A stretch of DNA of 64,000 nt. Source: Frigoribacterium faeni (GTDB lineage Bacteria > Actinomycetota > Actinomycetes > Actinomycetales > Microbacteriaceae). Where the stretch lies: assembly GCF_007988805.1 (NCBI RefSeq), contig NZ_BJUV01000003.1, positions 62,001 through 126,000 on the forward strand. The letters are read 5' to 3'. Below the pieces are notes generated by a model. The model did not search any database. It was not told the origin of the DNA and was given only the letters and a program-made list of their open reading frames with translations. The number at the start of each line of letters is the position of its first letter. Within the stretch, counting starts at the first letter, position 1. Positions 35,311 to 44,429 of the stretch are shown piece by piece. The translations under genes and the position numbers were made by a program.

Positions 35311-35958
35311 TCAGGACGCCGGGTCGGGCCACTCGACGTTCGGCACGAGGGCGATGCGCGTGGTGAGCTCGAGCAGCTCGTCGGGCACGGCGAGCGTGAA
35401 GGCCACGCCCTCGCGGTGCTCGAGCACCGCGGTGTATCCGGAGGCGCGGGTGATCTGCCACCCCGGGAACTCCTCGACCGTCGCGGCGACGACCCGTGCC
35501 TCCTGGGCGTCGTCGCTGGCGCCGATCGCCGTGAGGCCGGCGAAGAGGTGGTCCTTCACCGGCGAGCCGGCCAGCAGGTCGCTGCGCTCGATCACCTCGG
35601 GGTCGGGGCTCCAGGTGACCACGCTGAGGTACGAGCCCGCGTGCAGCCCGCCCTGCACCTCGTAGGTGCGCTCGACGGAGACGACGATCGACGGGTCCCA
35701 GTCGGCGAGGCGGGCGTTCTGACCGCGGAACTCCATCGCGTCGTGGTCGAGCGAGGCCACCAGCGGGCCGAAGGTCGCGAAGGGGGCCTGGTCGGCCGCG
35801 AACACCCGGCGCAGGCTGTCGCGCCAGAGGTCGTCGTCGCCCAGCGGCAGGTCGGACGAGCCGTCGGGGAGGCGCGGGTCGTCGGGGAGGCGCGCATCGC
35901 CCGGGAGGCGCGGGTCGCCGTCGTCGGACGGGTCGCGCGGGTCGGCGGGCCCGCTCAT
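35311..35958 (-). CDS. Hypothetical protein with Asp/Pro-repeat N-terminus
   Basis: 215 residues. The first ~40 are a disordered run of RLP-DDP units (DPRLPGDARLPDDPRLP), encoded by three tandem copies of GGGAGGCGCG, so the repeat comes from the dispersed DNA word. The rest is a soluble domain of unknown family with TFGPLVASLDHDAMEFRG near 62 and several Trp residues. The start overlaps the XPB helicase stop by 4 bases (ATGA), so it is translated after the helicase. Function unknown; a link to XPB is inferred from coupling only. Confidence 0.7.
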   Translation of the reverse strand: MSGPADPRDPSDDGDPRLPGDARLPDDPRLPDGSSDLPLGDDDLWRDSLRRVFAADQAPFATFGPLVASLDHDAMEFRGQNARLADWDPSIVVSVERTYEVQGGLHAGSYLSVVTWSPDPEVIERSDLLAGSPVKDHLFAGLTAIGASDDAQEARVVAATVEEFPGWQITRASGYTAVLEHREGVAFTLAVPDELLELTTRIALVPNVEWPDPAS

Positions 35959-37589
35959 GCGGCGAGGGCCGGCGAGTCGAGGATCGTGTAGCTGTAGCCC
36001 TGCTCGGCGAGGAACCGCTGGCGGTTCTGCGCGAAGTCCTGGTCGACGGTGTCGCGGCTGACCAGCGTGTAGAACGACGCCGGCAGGCCCGACTTCTTCG
36101 GCCGCAGCAGGCGTCCGAGGCGCTGCGCCTCCTCCTGTCGCGAACCGAACGAGCCGCTGACCTGGATGGCGACGGTCGCCTCGGGCAGGTCGACCGAGAA
36201 GTTCGCGACCTTCGAGACCACCAGCACCTTGATCTCGCCGTCGCGGAACGCCTGGTAGAGCCGCTCGCGCTCGTCGATCGGGGTGCCGCCGGTCAGCGTC
36301 GGGGCGTCGAGGGTCGCGGCGAGCTGCTCGAGCTGGTCGAGGTACTGCCCGATCACGAGGATCTGCTCGCCGTCGTGCCGGGCCACGAGGTCGCGGACGA
36401 CGTCGAGCTTGGCGTCGGCGGTGGCCGCGAGCCGGTAGCGCTCGTCGTCGGGGGCGGCCGCGTACTCGAGCCGCGCCTCCTGGGGCAGGTCGACGCGCAC
36501 CTCGTAGCAGGAGGCCGGCGAGATGTAGCCCTGCGCCTCGATCTCCTTCCACGGGGCGTCGAACCGCTTCGGGCCGATCAGACTGAACACGTCGCTCTCA
36601 CGGCCGTCCTCGCGCACCAGGGTCGCGGTCAGACCGAGCCGGCGCCGGGCCTGCAGCTCGGCGGTGAGCTTGAACACGGGGGCGGGCAGCAGGTGCACCT
36701 CGTCGTAGACCACGAGACCCCAGTCGAGGGCGTCGAGCAGCGACAGGTGCGTGTACTTGCCCCCGCGGCGGGCCGTCAGGATCTGGTACGTCGCGATGGT
36801 GACCGGCTTGATCTCCTTGACCGAGCCCGAGTACTCGCCGATCTCGTCCTCGGTCAGCGAGGTGCGCTTCAGGAGCTCGTCGCGCCACTGCCGGGCCGAG
36901 ACCGTGTTCGTGACGAGGATCAGCGTCGTCGTGCCGGCGGCCGCCATGGCACCCGCGCCGACGAGGGTCTTGCCCGCGCCGCAGGGCAGCACCACCACGC
37001 CCGACCCGCCGTCGAAGAAGTTGTCGATGGCCTGCTGCTGATAGCCGCGCAGCTGCCAGTCGGTCTGGTCGAGGTCGATCGCGTGGGGCGTGCCGGGGGT
37101 GTAGCCGGCGTGGTCCTCCGCCGGCCAGCCCAGCTTCACCAGCTGCTGCTTGACCTCGCCCCGAGCCCAGGGGAGGAGCTCCCACTCGGTGTCGCTGCGC
37201 CGGACGCCGAGCAGCTCGCCGATCTTCTTGACCCGGGTGACCTCGCGGAGGACCGTCGAGTCGGTGCCGCGCAGCACGAGGGTGTCGCCGTCGCGCTCGA
37301 TCACGATGCGGCCGTAGCGGGCCACCGTCTCGGCGACGTCGACCGTGACGCTCTGCGGCACCGGGAACTTCGAGTACTTCTCGAGGGTGCCGAGCATGTC
37401 CTCCGCGGTGTGGCCGGCGGCGCGGGCGTTCCACAGCCCGAGTCGCGTGATGCGGTAGGTGTGGACGTGTTCGGGGGCCCGCTCGAGCTCGGCGAACACC
37501 GAGAGGTCGTGGCGTGCGTCTTCGGCCTGCGGGTGGGCTACCTCGAGCAGGACGGTGCGATCGCTCTGGACGATCAGGGGGCCGGTCAT
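35955..37589 (-). CDS. DNA repair helicase XPB (actinobacterial type)
   Basis: 544-residue superfamily-2 3'-to-5' helicase like archaeal and mycobacterial XPB. N-terminal damage-recognition-like domain to about 170, Walker A LPCGAGKT at 201-208, DEVH box at 296-299, the XPB-specific RED motif (VREDGRE, near 326), and a second RecA domain ending in RLGRLLRPK. Bacterial XPB unwinds DNA in repair; its exact pathway is unsettled. It lies between the helicase-associated gene and a small protein with which it overlaps. Confidence 0.95.
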   Translation of the reverse strand: MTGPLIVQSDRTVLLEVAHPQAEDARHDLSVFAELERAPEHVHTYRITRLGLWNARAAGHTAEDMLGTLEKYSKFPVPQSVTVDVAETVARYGRIVIERDGDTLVLRGTDSTVLREVTRVKKIGELLGVRRSDTEWELLPWARGEVKQQLVKLGWPAEDHAGYTPGTPHAIDLDQTDWQLRGYQQQAIDNFFDGGSGVVVLPCGAGKTLVGAGAMAAAGTTTLILVTNTVSARQWRDELLKRTSLTEDEIGEYSGSVKEIKPVTIATYQILTARRGGKYTHLSLLDALDWGLVVYDEVHLLPAPVFKLTAELQARRRLGLTATLVREDGRESDVFSLIGPKRFDAPWKEIEAQGYISPASCYEVRVDLPQEARLEYAAAPDDERYRLAATADAKLDVVRDLVARHDGEQILVIGQYLDQLEQLAATLDAPTLTGGTPIDERERLYQAFRDGEIKVLVVSKVANFSVDLPEATVAIQVSGSFGSRQEEAQRLGRLLRPKKSGLPASFYTLVSRDTVDQDFAQNRQRFLAEQGYSYTILDSPALAA

Positions 37590-37684
37590 GAGGGACGAGT
37601 CTAGGCGCGCCTCCTGCGGTCGTCCTCAGGCGGGTGGCATGGGGGCGATCGGGCGGCCGAGGAGGCGCGGGTCGGCCTGCTCCC

Positions 37685-39541
37685 TCAGCTCGCGCTCGAC
37701 ACCGAGACCACGTGCGACAGCGGCAGCGTGCGTTCGACGTCGGACTTCTTGTCGCGCCCTCTGACCCGGCCGCCGCCGACGCCCGTGGGCTCCATCTGCA
37801 GGCTCGACGTCGAGCCGTCGGGCATCGCGATCGCGATGGTGACGGTGAGTCGGCCCTTGACCGCCGCGTCGAGCTGACGGGCGATCCAGGCGCGGTCGGT
37901 GGTCTCGGTCGAACCGTCGGCGTCCGCGGTGAGGCGCTCGACCATCTCGCGGAGGGTGTCGCGCGGGGGGACAGGCACCGGGCGACGCGGGCGGCGTCGC
38001 ACCGGAGGGGCCACCGACGTGCCGGACCCGTCGAGCACGACCACGGGGTAGCGCTCGTCGCTCAGGGCCCAGAAGACGGTGTCGCGTTCGAACCGGCTGG
38101 CGATCCGCAGACCGTCGACGCGGCGCAGTCCGAGCGGGGCCAGGGCGTGGTCCACCTCGAGGGTGTCGACGCCGGCGTGGTCGTCCGCCTCGATCAGGGT
38201 GATCGCCTCGGCCGGCAGGCCCGGCGTGCCGGGATCGACGCTCGAGACGCGGAACCGCCCGTGCCGTTCCGCCGACTGCTGCACGAGGTAGTCGAGCGGC
38301 TGAGGGATCCCGGTGGCCGAGATCCCGTTCAGGAAGTCGCGCAGGCTCTCGGCGGTCTCGCCCTCGCTCAGCGCCCGCTGCACGCCGCCCTCGGTGATGC
38401 GGTACGTCGCGGCGAGGCCCGCGCTCTCGACGGTCGCGATCACCCGGAGGCGCGCGTCGAGCGCCGGGGAGAGCGGGCCGGGCGCCACCACGGTCAGGTC
38501 GTGCTGGAGGTAGACCTGCTCGATGGCGTCGGGCAGCAGCTCGGCCACCCGCTCACGGGCGGCGTCGGCGCCCTCGTGGAACAGGGCGAGCGCGGCCGAC
38601 GTCGGCACGCCGCCCGAGCTCAGCCCGAGCAGCTCCGCCGCCCGGGCGAACGAGGCGAGCCGGTCCGGGACCCAGGCCGCGCCGGCCGGGTACGACCACA
38701 GCGTGAACTCGCGCAGCGGCTCGCCCCACGAGGTCTCGACGCGCTGCGACAGGACGGCGACGATCTCGGGCGGCAGCGAGTCGAGCCAGGTGGCGGTGAG
38801 CGTCTGCCAGCGATCGGGCCACGACGAGGCGAGCCAGGGCGCGGCCTCGGGCGTCACCACCCAGCCGTCGGGACTGGTCTGGGCGAGTCCGGCCCGGGTG
38901 GTGATGCCCAGCAGCGTCGAGACGTCGTCGACGTCGACCCGGGCCGCCTCGGCCAGGCGGCGGGTCTCGGGCAGAGCCAGTCCGCCCTTGGCGAGCTCGC
39001 GGGCGGGGGACTGCTCGAGAGCGCGGAGGATCTCGGCGACCTCGATCACGATCGCGTAGAGGCGCTCGGCCGAGCGGGCGTCGACGGCGTCGCGGTCGAC
39101 CTCGTCGACGGCCTCGAGCACGACGGGCGGACGCTCGGCCGCGAGACGGTCGGCCGCGAGCAGGGGGTCGTCGTCGAGGCGCTCGCCGACGGCGTCGGGG
39201 GTGCCGACCACGGTGTCGCTCAGCGCGAGATCGCCGGACGGGACGAGGAGGAACAGCTCGACCAGGTGGGCGACGGCGGCGTCGACCGATTCGCCGTCGT
39301 CGAGGCGGGCGGCGATGCCGGCGACGTCGGCGGGCACGCGGGCGGCCTGCAGCACGCGCAGCTCGGTGCGATCGAGACGCGACAGCACGTCGCGCACCGA
39401 GGCCGGCTCGAGCAGGGCGTCGGCGAGGTCGAAGGCGTCGTGGACGGACGACGGGCGGAGCAGCCTCACCGAGAGGCGGCGGACGAGATCGTCCGCCGGG
39501 GCGCCGCGGAGCACGCCGGCCAGATCGAGTGCACTGGTCAT
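37685..39541 (-). CDS. Helicase-associated protein (XPB partner, Helicase_C_3-type)
   Basis: 618-residue protein always found beside actinobacterial XPB genes. It lacks Walker motifs. N-terminal helical/winged-helix repeats (ELRVLQAARVPADVAGIAARL near 80, cut) are followed by a middle region rich in Trp and a C-terminal helicase-associated domain. ATG 39541 has GGAGGT at 8 bases. 95 bp before the XPB gene on the same strand, so probably one operon. A scaffold or regulator for XPB is a reasonable inference; no activity is shown. Confidence 0.8.
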   Translation of the reverse strand: MTSALDLAGVLRGAPADDLVRRLSVRLLRPSSVHDAFDLADALLEPASVRDVLSRLDRTELRVLQAARVPADVAGIAARLDDGESVDAAVAHLVELFLLVPSGDLALSDTVVGTPDAVGERLDDDPLLAADRLAAERPPVVLEAVDEVDRDAVDARSAERLYAIVIEVAEILRALEQSPARELAKGGLALPETRRLAEAARVDVDDVSTLLGITTRAGLAQTSPDGWVVTPEAAPWLASSWPDRWQTLTATWLDSLPPEIVAVLSQRVETSWGEPLREFTLWSYPAGAAWVPDRLASFARAAELLGLSSGGVPTSAALALFHEGADAARERVAELLPDAIEQVYLQHDLTVVAPGPLSPALDARLRVIATVESAGLAATYRITEGGVQRALSEGETAESLRDFLNGISATGIPQPLDYLVQQSAERHGRFRVSSVDPGTPGLPAEAITLIEADDHAGVDTLEVDHALAPLGLRRVDGLRIASRFERDTVFWALSDERYPVVVLDGSGTSVAPPVRRRPRRPVPVPPRDTLREMVERLTADADGSTETTDRAWIARQLDAAVKGRLTVTIAIAMPDGSTSSLQMEPTGVGGGRVRGRDKKSDVERTLPLSHVVSVSSAS

Positions 39542-39581
39542 TGGGGTCGACCTCCGAAGAATGCGCAGCCGGGCGCTGCGT

Positions 39582-39863
39582 CTACCGTGTGGTGCCCCGG
39601 TTCTCTCGCACACGTCGCACGCCACTGGCGACGACGTAGGCGATGATCAGCAGGATGGCGAGGGGGAGCCCGATGAGCGGCAACACGCTGATCGCCGGCC
39701 ATGCGCCCGTCGTGAAGTCGGTGACGGCACCGGTCACGCGGGCGATGAAGATGACCGCGAACGAGGCGATCGACAGCACGACGATCGCGGCGATCATGAA
39801 GATCAGCACGCGTTCAGTACGATGGACGCTCGTCGGCGTGCTCTTCTCGGTCTTCTCGGCCAC
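39582..39863 (-). CDS. Small membrane protein, 93 aa
   Basis: Two transmembrane helices (about 20-43 and 55-78) after a charged, Thr-rich N-terminus; ends in VRRVRENRG. It lies upstream of the XPB-associated gene on the same strand and divergent from the cold-shock gene at 39947. Family not recognised. Confidence 0.65.
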   Translation of the reverse strand: MAEKTEKSTPTSVHRTERVLIFMIAAIVVLSIASFAVIFIARVTGAVTDFTTGAWPAISVLPLIGLPLAILLIIAYVVASGVRRVRENRGTTR

Positions 39864-39946
39864 CTGCCCAGGATAGCGGGGGCGCGCCCCGACCTCGCGC
39901 TCTAAGCTGAGGTCGCTTTCACCACACCTCTTCTAGGAGTCCAGTC

Positions 39947-40324
39947 ATGCCCACCGGCAAGGTCAAGTTCTACGACGACGAGAAGGGCTTCGGCTTCATC
40001 AGCAGTGATGACGGTCAAGAAGTCTTCCTCCACGCGTCGGCCCTGCCCGCCGGCACCGTGGGTGTCAAGGCGGGGACCCGTCTCGAGTTCGGCATCGCCG
40101 ACGGCAAGCGGGGCGCTCAGGCGCTCTCCGTGCGCGTCCTCGAGGCCGCGCCGAGTCTCGCGAAGATGAGCCGTCGGTCCGCCGACGACATGGCGGTCAT
40201 CGTCGAGGACCTCGTGAAGGTGCTCGACAAGGCCGGCGGAGACCTCCGTCACGGCCGCTACCCGCAGAACGGCGCGCGCATCGCCGTGCTGCTCCGCACC
40301 GTCGCCGACTCGTTCGATGCCTGA
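39947..40324 (+). CDS. Cold-shock-domain protein with C-terminal helical extension
   Basis: 125 residues. The first ~68 are a cold-shock domain (KGFGFI and VFLHASAL in place of VFVHYS). The remaining ~57 form an extra helical segment (SRRSADDMAVIVEDLVKVLDKAGGDLRHGRYP, cut) seen in the longer actinobacterial Csp proteins. TAAGCT box at 39903, AGGAG at 39935. The last 8 bases overlap the DUF3027-like gene, implying coupled translation. Confidence 0.9.
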   Translation: MPTGKVKFYDDEKGFGFISSDDGQEVFLHASALPAGTVGVKAGTRLEFGIADGKRGAQALSVRVLEAAPSLAKMSRRSADDMAVIVEDLVKVLDKAGGDLRHGRYPQNGARIAVLLRTVADSFDA

Positions 40325-40961
40325 CGCCGTGACGACGCCCTATTCCGAGCTGGCCCGCCGCGCGCTGCTCGAGATCACCCCGGACGAGACCATCGGCGCC
40401 GAGGTCGAGGCGATCGAGGACGAGCCCGGCGTCACGTCCGTCCGGTTCGCGACCCTGCTGCCCGGCTACCCCGGCTGGCACTGGACGGTCAGCGTCGCTC
40501 ACCTCGACGGCGAGGAGCCCTCGGTGCTCGAGGCCGAGCTGCTGCCCGGCGACACCGCGCTCATCGCACCCGACTGGGTGCCGTGGGCCGACCGCCTCGC
40601 CGAGATGAAGGCCCAGGAGGCGCGTGACGGCTCCGAGGGCGACTCCGACGACGAGGACGACGACGAGTCCGGCGACGACGAGGACGATGACTCCGAGGAC
40701 GACGACGAGTCGGACGACGACGATTCCGACGACGACGATGACGACGAGTCGGACGACGACGCTCCGCGCGGCAGCATCGTGCACGGCGGCGACGTCGACG
40801 GCGTCGACATCGACGACCTCGATCAGCCGGCCGCCGACGACGAGGCCGACGAGGCCCCGGTCGTTCCCGGCGCGCATCCCGAGGCCGACCTCGACGACGA
40901 CTCGCACGCCGACGACTGGGACGGCGAGGACGAGGACCCGCTCGAGCGGCGCCGTCGCTGA
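40317..40961 (+). CDS. DUF3027-like protein with long acidic tail
   Basis: 214 residues. The N-terminal ~100 match the DUF3027 core (GYPGWHWTVSVAHL near 41, VLEAELLPGDTALIAPDWVPWADRL near 62). The C-terminal half is almost wholly Asp/Glu/Ser, with runs of Asp, and should be disordered. It overlaps the cold-shock-domain gene by 8 bp, the usual actinobacterial pairing, hinting at a shared RNA- or ribosome-related role; the function is not known. Confidence 0.8.
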   Translation: MPDAVTTPYSELARRALLEITPDETIGAEVEAIEDEPGVTSVRFATLLPGYPGWHWTVSVAHLDGEEPSVLEAELLPGDTALIAPDWVPWADRLAEMKAQEARDGSEGDSDDEDDDESGDDEDDDSEDDDESDDDDSDDDDDDESDDDAPRGSIVHGGDVDGVDIDDLDQPAADDEADEAPVVPGAHPEADLDDDSHADDWDGEDEDPLERRRR

Positions 40962-41020
40962 CGCGACCCGGCCCGCGAGGGACGACCCGCGCCTCCTCGG
41001 CTCCGGTCCCTGAACGACAC

Positions 41021-41057
41021 GGACGCCCCGCCACGATCTCGTCGTGGCGGGGCGTCC
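41021..41057. terminator. Bidirectional hairpin terminator
   Basis: Perfect 16-bp stem GGACGCCCCGCCACGA (41021-41036 with 41042-41057), 5-base loop, between the convergent DUF3027 and serC genes. Confidence 0.85.
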
Positions 41058-41076
41058 GTCGTGCGGGGCGTCCGGG

Positions 41077-42198
<1,122 letters not shown>

Positions 42199-42276
42199 CT
42201 AGTGACGCGGCGAGACGCCCAGCGTCCAGCCGGTAGGCTTGCCGGGTAGTCCACGCGTTCCACTGGGAGGCCCCTG

Positions 42277-42969
42277 TTGACCGATCTCGTCGACACCACT
42301 GAGATGTACCTGCGCACGATCCTCGACCTCGAAGAAGAGAACATCGTGCCGCTGCGCGCGCGCATCTCCGAGCGTCTCGGCCACTCCGGCCCGACCGTGT
42401 CGCAGACGATCGCCCGCATGGAGCGCGACGGTCTCGTCGTGGTGTCGGGCGACCGGCACCTCGAGCTGACCCACGACGGTCGCAGCAAGGCCACGCACGT
42501 GATGCGCAAGCACCGCCTGGCCGAACGGCTGCTCGCCGACGTGATCGGCCTCGACTGGGCCTACGTCCACGACGAGGCCTGCCGGTGGGAGCACGTGATG
42601 AGCGAGCAGGTCGAACGCCGTCTCCTCGAGATGCTCGACCACCCGACCGAGTCGCCCTACGGCAACCCGATCCCTGGTCTCGACGAGCTCGGCGACTCGC
42701 CCGCGGGCCGGTTCCTCGACGGCGTCGTCAACCTGGTTCAGGTGCTGGCCGAGAACCCCGACGGCGTCACCCGGCCCGTCCGTCGGCTGGCCGAGCCCGT
42801 GCAGTTCGAGCCCGAGCTGCTGCAGCAGCTGCAGAACGCCGGCGTCACCCCCGGCAACACGGCGACGGTCACGTCGGCCGGGTCGTACGTCTTCGTCCAC
42901 GTCGAGGGTCGTGACGAGGGGCTCGAGCTGCCGAACGAGGTCGCTCAGCACATCTACGTCTCGAGCTGA
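42277..42969 (+). CDS. DtxR/IdeR-family iron-dependent regulator
   Basis: 230 residues. N-terminal winged helix (RISERLGHSGPTVSQTIARMER near 29-50), dimerisation/metal domain and C-terminal SH3-like domain. All DtxR metal ligands are at their canonical numbers: Met10, His79, Glu83, His98, Cys102, Glu105, His106. Cys102 points to Fe(II) rather than Mn(II) sensing. Start codon is TTG at 42277 with GGGAGG 8 bases upstream; a TAGGCT box is at 42234. Controls iron uptake and storage genes elsewhere. Confidence 0.93.
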   Translation: MTDLVDTTEMYLRTILDLEEENIVPLRARISERLGHSGPTVSQTIARMERDGLVVVSGDRHLELTHDGRSKATHVMRKHRLAERLLADVIGLDWAYVHDEACRWEHVMSEQVERRLLEMLDHPTESPYGNPIPGLDELGDSPAGRFLDGVVNLVQVLAENPDGVTRPVRRLAEPVQFEPELLQQLQNAGVTPGNTATVTSAGSYVFVHVEGRDEGLELPNEVAQHIYVSS

Positions 42970-43012
42970 CCTCCAGCATCCGGTCGGGTCTCGGTCGGGT
43001 GCCGGTCGGGCA

Positions 43013-43033
43013 GTTACCTATTTGTTACAAATA
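43013..43033 (+). promoter_or_regulatory. GTTAC direct repeat and palindrome upstream of NlpC/P60 gene
   Basis: GTTAC-N6-GTTAC (43013-43028), an 11-bp-period direct repeat, overlaps the perfect palindrome TATTTGT-T-ACAAATA (43019-43033). AT-rich in a GC-rich genome. The direct repeat resembles sites of the cell-wall response regulator MtrA in other actinobacteria, whose targets include NlpC/P60 genes; assignment is inferred. Confidence 0.5.
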
Positions 43034-43078
43034 TCCCTCTGAAGGATGACTTCAGGCCCTCCCTCGGGTACAGTCGCA

Positions 43079-43218
43079 GGGTCCCCCAGGCCAGGAAGCA
43101 GGCCGGGGGATCCGTGGCAAGACGTCTCCTCCATCCCGTCTCTTGCCGTGAGTCGTTGATCTTGACGAACGGATGGGGCAGCTCCCTAGTGCTGCCGAGA
43201 CGCAGGAGAACCACCGCC
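43079..43218 (+). ncRNA. Structured 5' leader of the NlpC/P60 gene
   Basis: Three stems can be drawn in the ~140 bases before the start codon: GGTCCCCC-A-GGCC with GGCC-GGGGGATCC (43079-43112), GGCAAGACG with CGTCTCTTGCC (about 43117-43148), and GGCAGC with GCTGCC (about 43175-43195). The ribosome-binding site follows the third stem. Riboswitches (c-di-AMP, ydaO type) are common before such genes, but the ydaO core sequences were not found here, so the class is open. Confidence 0.45.
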
Positions 43219-44115
43219 TTGACCCGACCTCCCCACGATCGCGCCACGAGCGGGCAGCTGACCCCTGTTGCCCCGACCACGCCGGCCGACCTCCCCACTC
43301 GTTCCTCCCTGCGTCGAGCCGCTGCCGCGGCGCCCGCACCTCGTGGCCGCTCGAGCCGCAAGCGCACCGCCGTCTCGATCACGGTCATGACGCTCACCGC
43401 CGGGCTCTTCGGCACGATGGCCCTCCCCGCGTTCGCGCAGACGCCCGCGTCGACCGATGCCGGCTCGACCGCCACCGCCGCGATCTCGCAGTCGCGCACC
43501 GCCGACGCCCAGACCGTCTCGGTCGCCGACGGTGTCGCTGCGGCCGACACCGGTCGTGACGGTTACACCGCCACCTCGCAGGCCACGCTCGACCAGGCCG
43601 CTGCGGCCGCCGCCGAAGCCGTCCAGCGCGAGGCCGAGCGGGCCGAGCTCGCCGAGCAGTACGCGAGCTACACCGGACCCACCGCCTCCGACTACGTCGC
43701 GTCCACGACCGACGCCTCCGCGTCGACCGGTACCGCCGCGGCGACCGGCACGACGGCGACGCCCGGCGAGTTCAGCCTCGACGCCGTCTACCAGACCGCG
43801 CTGCAGTACCTCGGCACGCCGTACGTCTACGGCGGGGCCACCCCGGCGGGCTTCGACTGCTCGGGCTTCATCATGTTCGTCTACGCGCAGTACGGCATCT
43901 CGCTTCCGCACTCGGTGCCGGCGCAGGGCGCTCTCGGCACCCCGATCTCGGCCGCCGAGGCGCAGCCCGGCGACGTCATCATCTTCAACGACGGTTCGCA
44001 CGACGGCTTCTACGCCGGCAACGGCATGATCCTCGACGCGCCCAAGCCCGGCGGCGTGGTCAGCGTCCGTCCGCTGTGGACGAGTGCTGTGCACTACGTG
44101 CGTTTCGGGGTCTGA
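43219..44115 (+). CDS. Secreted NlpC/P60 peptidoglycan endopeptidase
   Basis: 298 residues from TTG 43219 (AGGAGA 8 bases upstream). A basic N-terminus and signal peptide (about 48-73, cleavage after AFA) lead to an Ala/Thr-rich linker and short helical region, then a C-terminal NlpC/P60 domain (about 188-298). Catalytic Cys214 in GFDCSGF and His261 in GSHDGFY, where the family usually has HVGIY; the third residue is not clear. Cleaves peptide cross-links or stems in the wall. Leader carries possible MtrA-type sites and an RNA structure. Confidence 0.88.
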   Translation: MTRPPHDRATSGQLTPVAPTTPADLPTRSSLRRAAAAAPAPRGRSSRKRTAVSITVMTLTAGLFGTMALPAFAQTPASTDAGSTATAAISQSRTADAQTVSVADGVAAADTGRDGYTATSQATLDQAAAAAAEAVQREAERAELAEQYASYTGPTASDYVASTTDASASTGTAAATGTTATPGEFSLDAVYQTALQYLGTPYVYGGATPAGFDCSGFIMFVYAQYGISLPHSVPAQGALGTPISAAEAQPGDVIIFNDGSHDGFYAGNGMILDAPKPGGVVSVRPLWTSAVHYVRFGV

Positions 44116-44153
44116 CGACCCGCGCCTCCTCGGCTGACGCATCGACACTCTGT

Positions 44154-44189
44154 GAAGAGCCGTACTGCCCCTTGGCAGCACGGCTCTTC
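44154..44189 (+). terminator. Hairpin terminator of NlpC/P60 gene
   Basis: GAAGAGCCGT-A-CTGCC (44154-44169) pairs with GGCAG-C-ACGGCTCTTC (44174-44189), 15 bp with one mismatch and a 4-base loop. Confidence 0.8.
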
Positions 44190-44238
44190 CGGGGTTAACC
44201 TGGCCATCTCGGAGTACCGCTGAGACCAGGAGAGTCAC

Positions 44239-44316
44239 ATGCCTCGCACGCCCGCCACTCGCACCATGGGTGAGCGGTCGCACGAGCACATACGACAACA
44301 CCCCGCCGCACGCTAG
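44239..44316 (+). CDS. Small ORF, 25 aa, Arg/His-rich (possible leader peptide or part of an sRNA)
   Basis: An ATG at 44239 with a good ribosome-binding site (AGGAGAG, 6 bases upstream) opens a 25-codon frame ending at TAG 44316. The peptide starts MPRTPATRTMGERSHEH and ends in Ala-Ala-Arg. The stop touches a canonical intrinsic terminator (44317-44345). A TTAACCT box near 44195 could be the promoter. Either a small protein, a leader peptide attenuating the HNH gene at 44430, or a small RNA of about 140 bases. Confidence 0.5.
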   Translation: MPRTPATRTMGERSHEHIRQHPAAR

Positions 44317-44345
44317 AGCACTGCCCTTCGGGGCGGTGCTTTTTT
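44317..44345 (+). terminator. Intrinsic terminator with T6 tract
   Basis: AGCACTGCCC-TTCG-GGGCGGTGCT followed by six T: a UUCG-capped stem with one G-T pair, the most classical rho-independent terminator in the window. Confidence 0.9.
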
Positions 44346-44429
44346 CGTGCGCAGGGCACTGCTGGGCCCGGCTGCTGCGAGACGGATCGAATCCCTGGAA
44401 GCCGTCCAGGGTGCTTCGAAAGGGAAAGC

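Noticed and set aside
35955-39541. XPB helicase and partner as a defence island
   Set aside because: This pair is a common conserved chromosomal arrangement in actinobacteria and has housekeeping neighbours (cold-shock gene, serC).
43079-43218. c-di-AMP (ydaO/yuaA) riboswitch
   Set aside because: Context and stems fit, but the conserved core words of that class could not be found by eye; kept only as a structured leader of unknown class.
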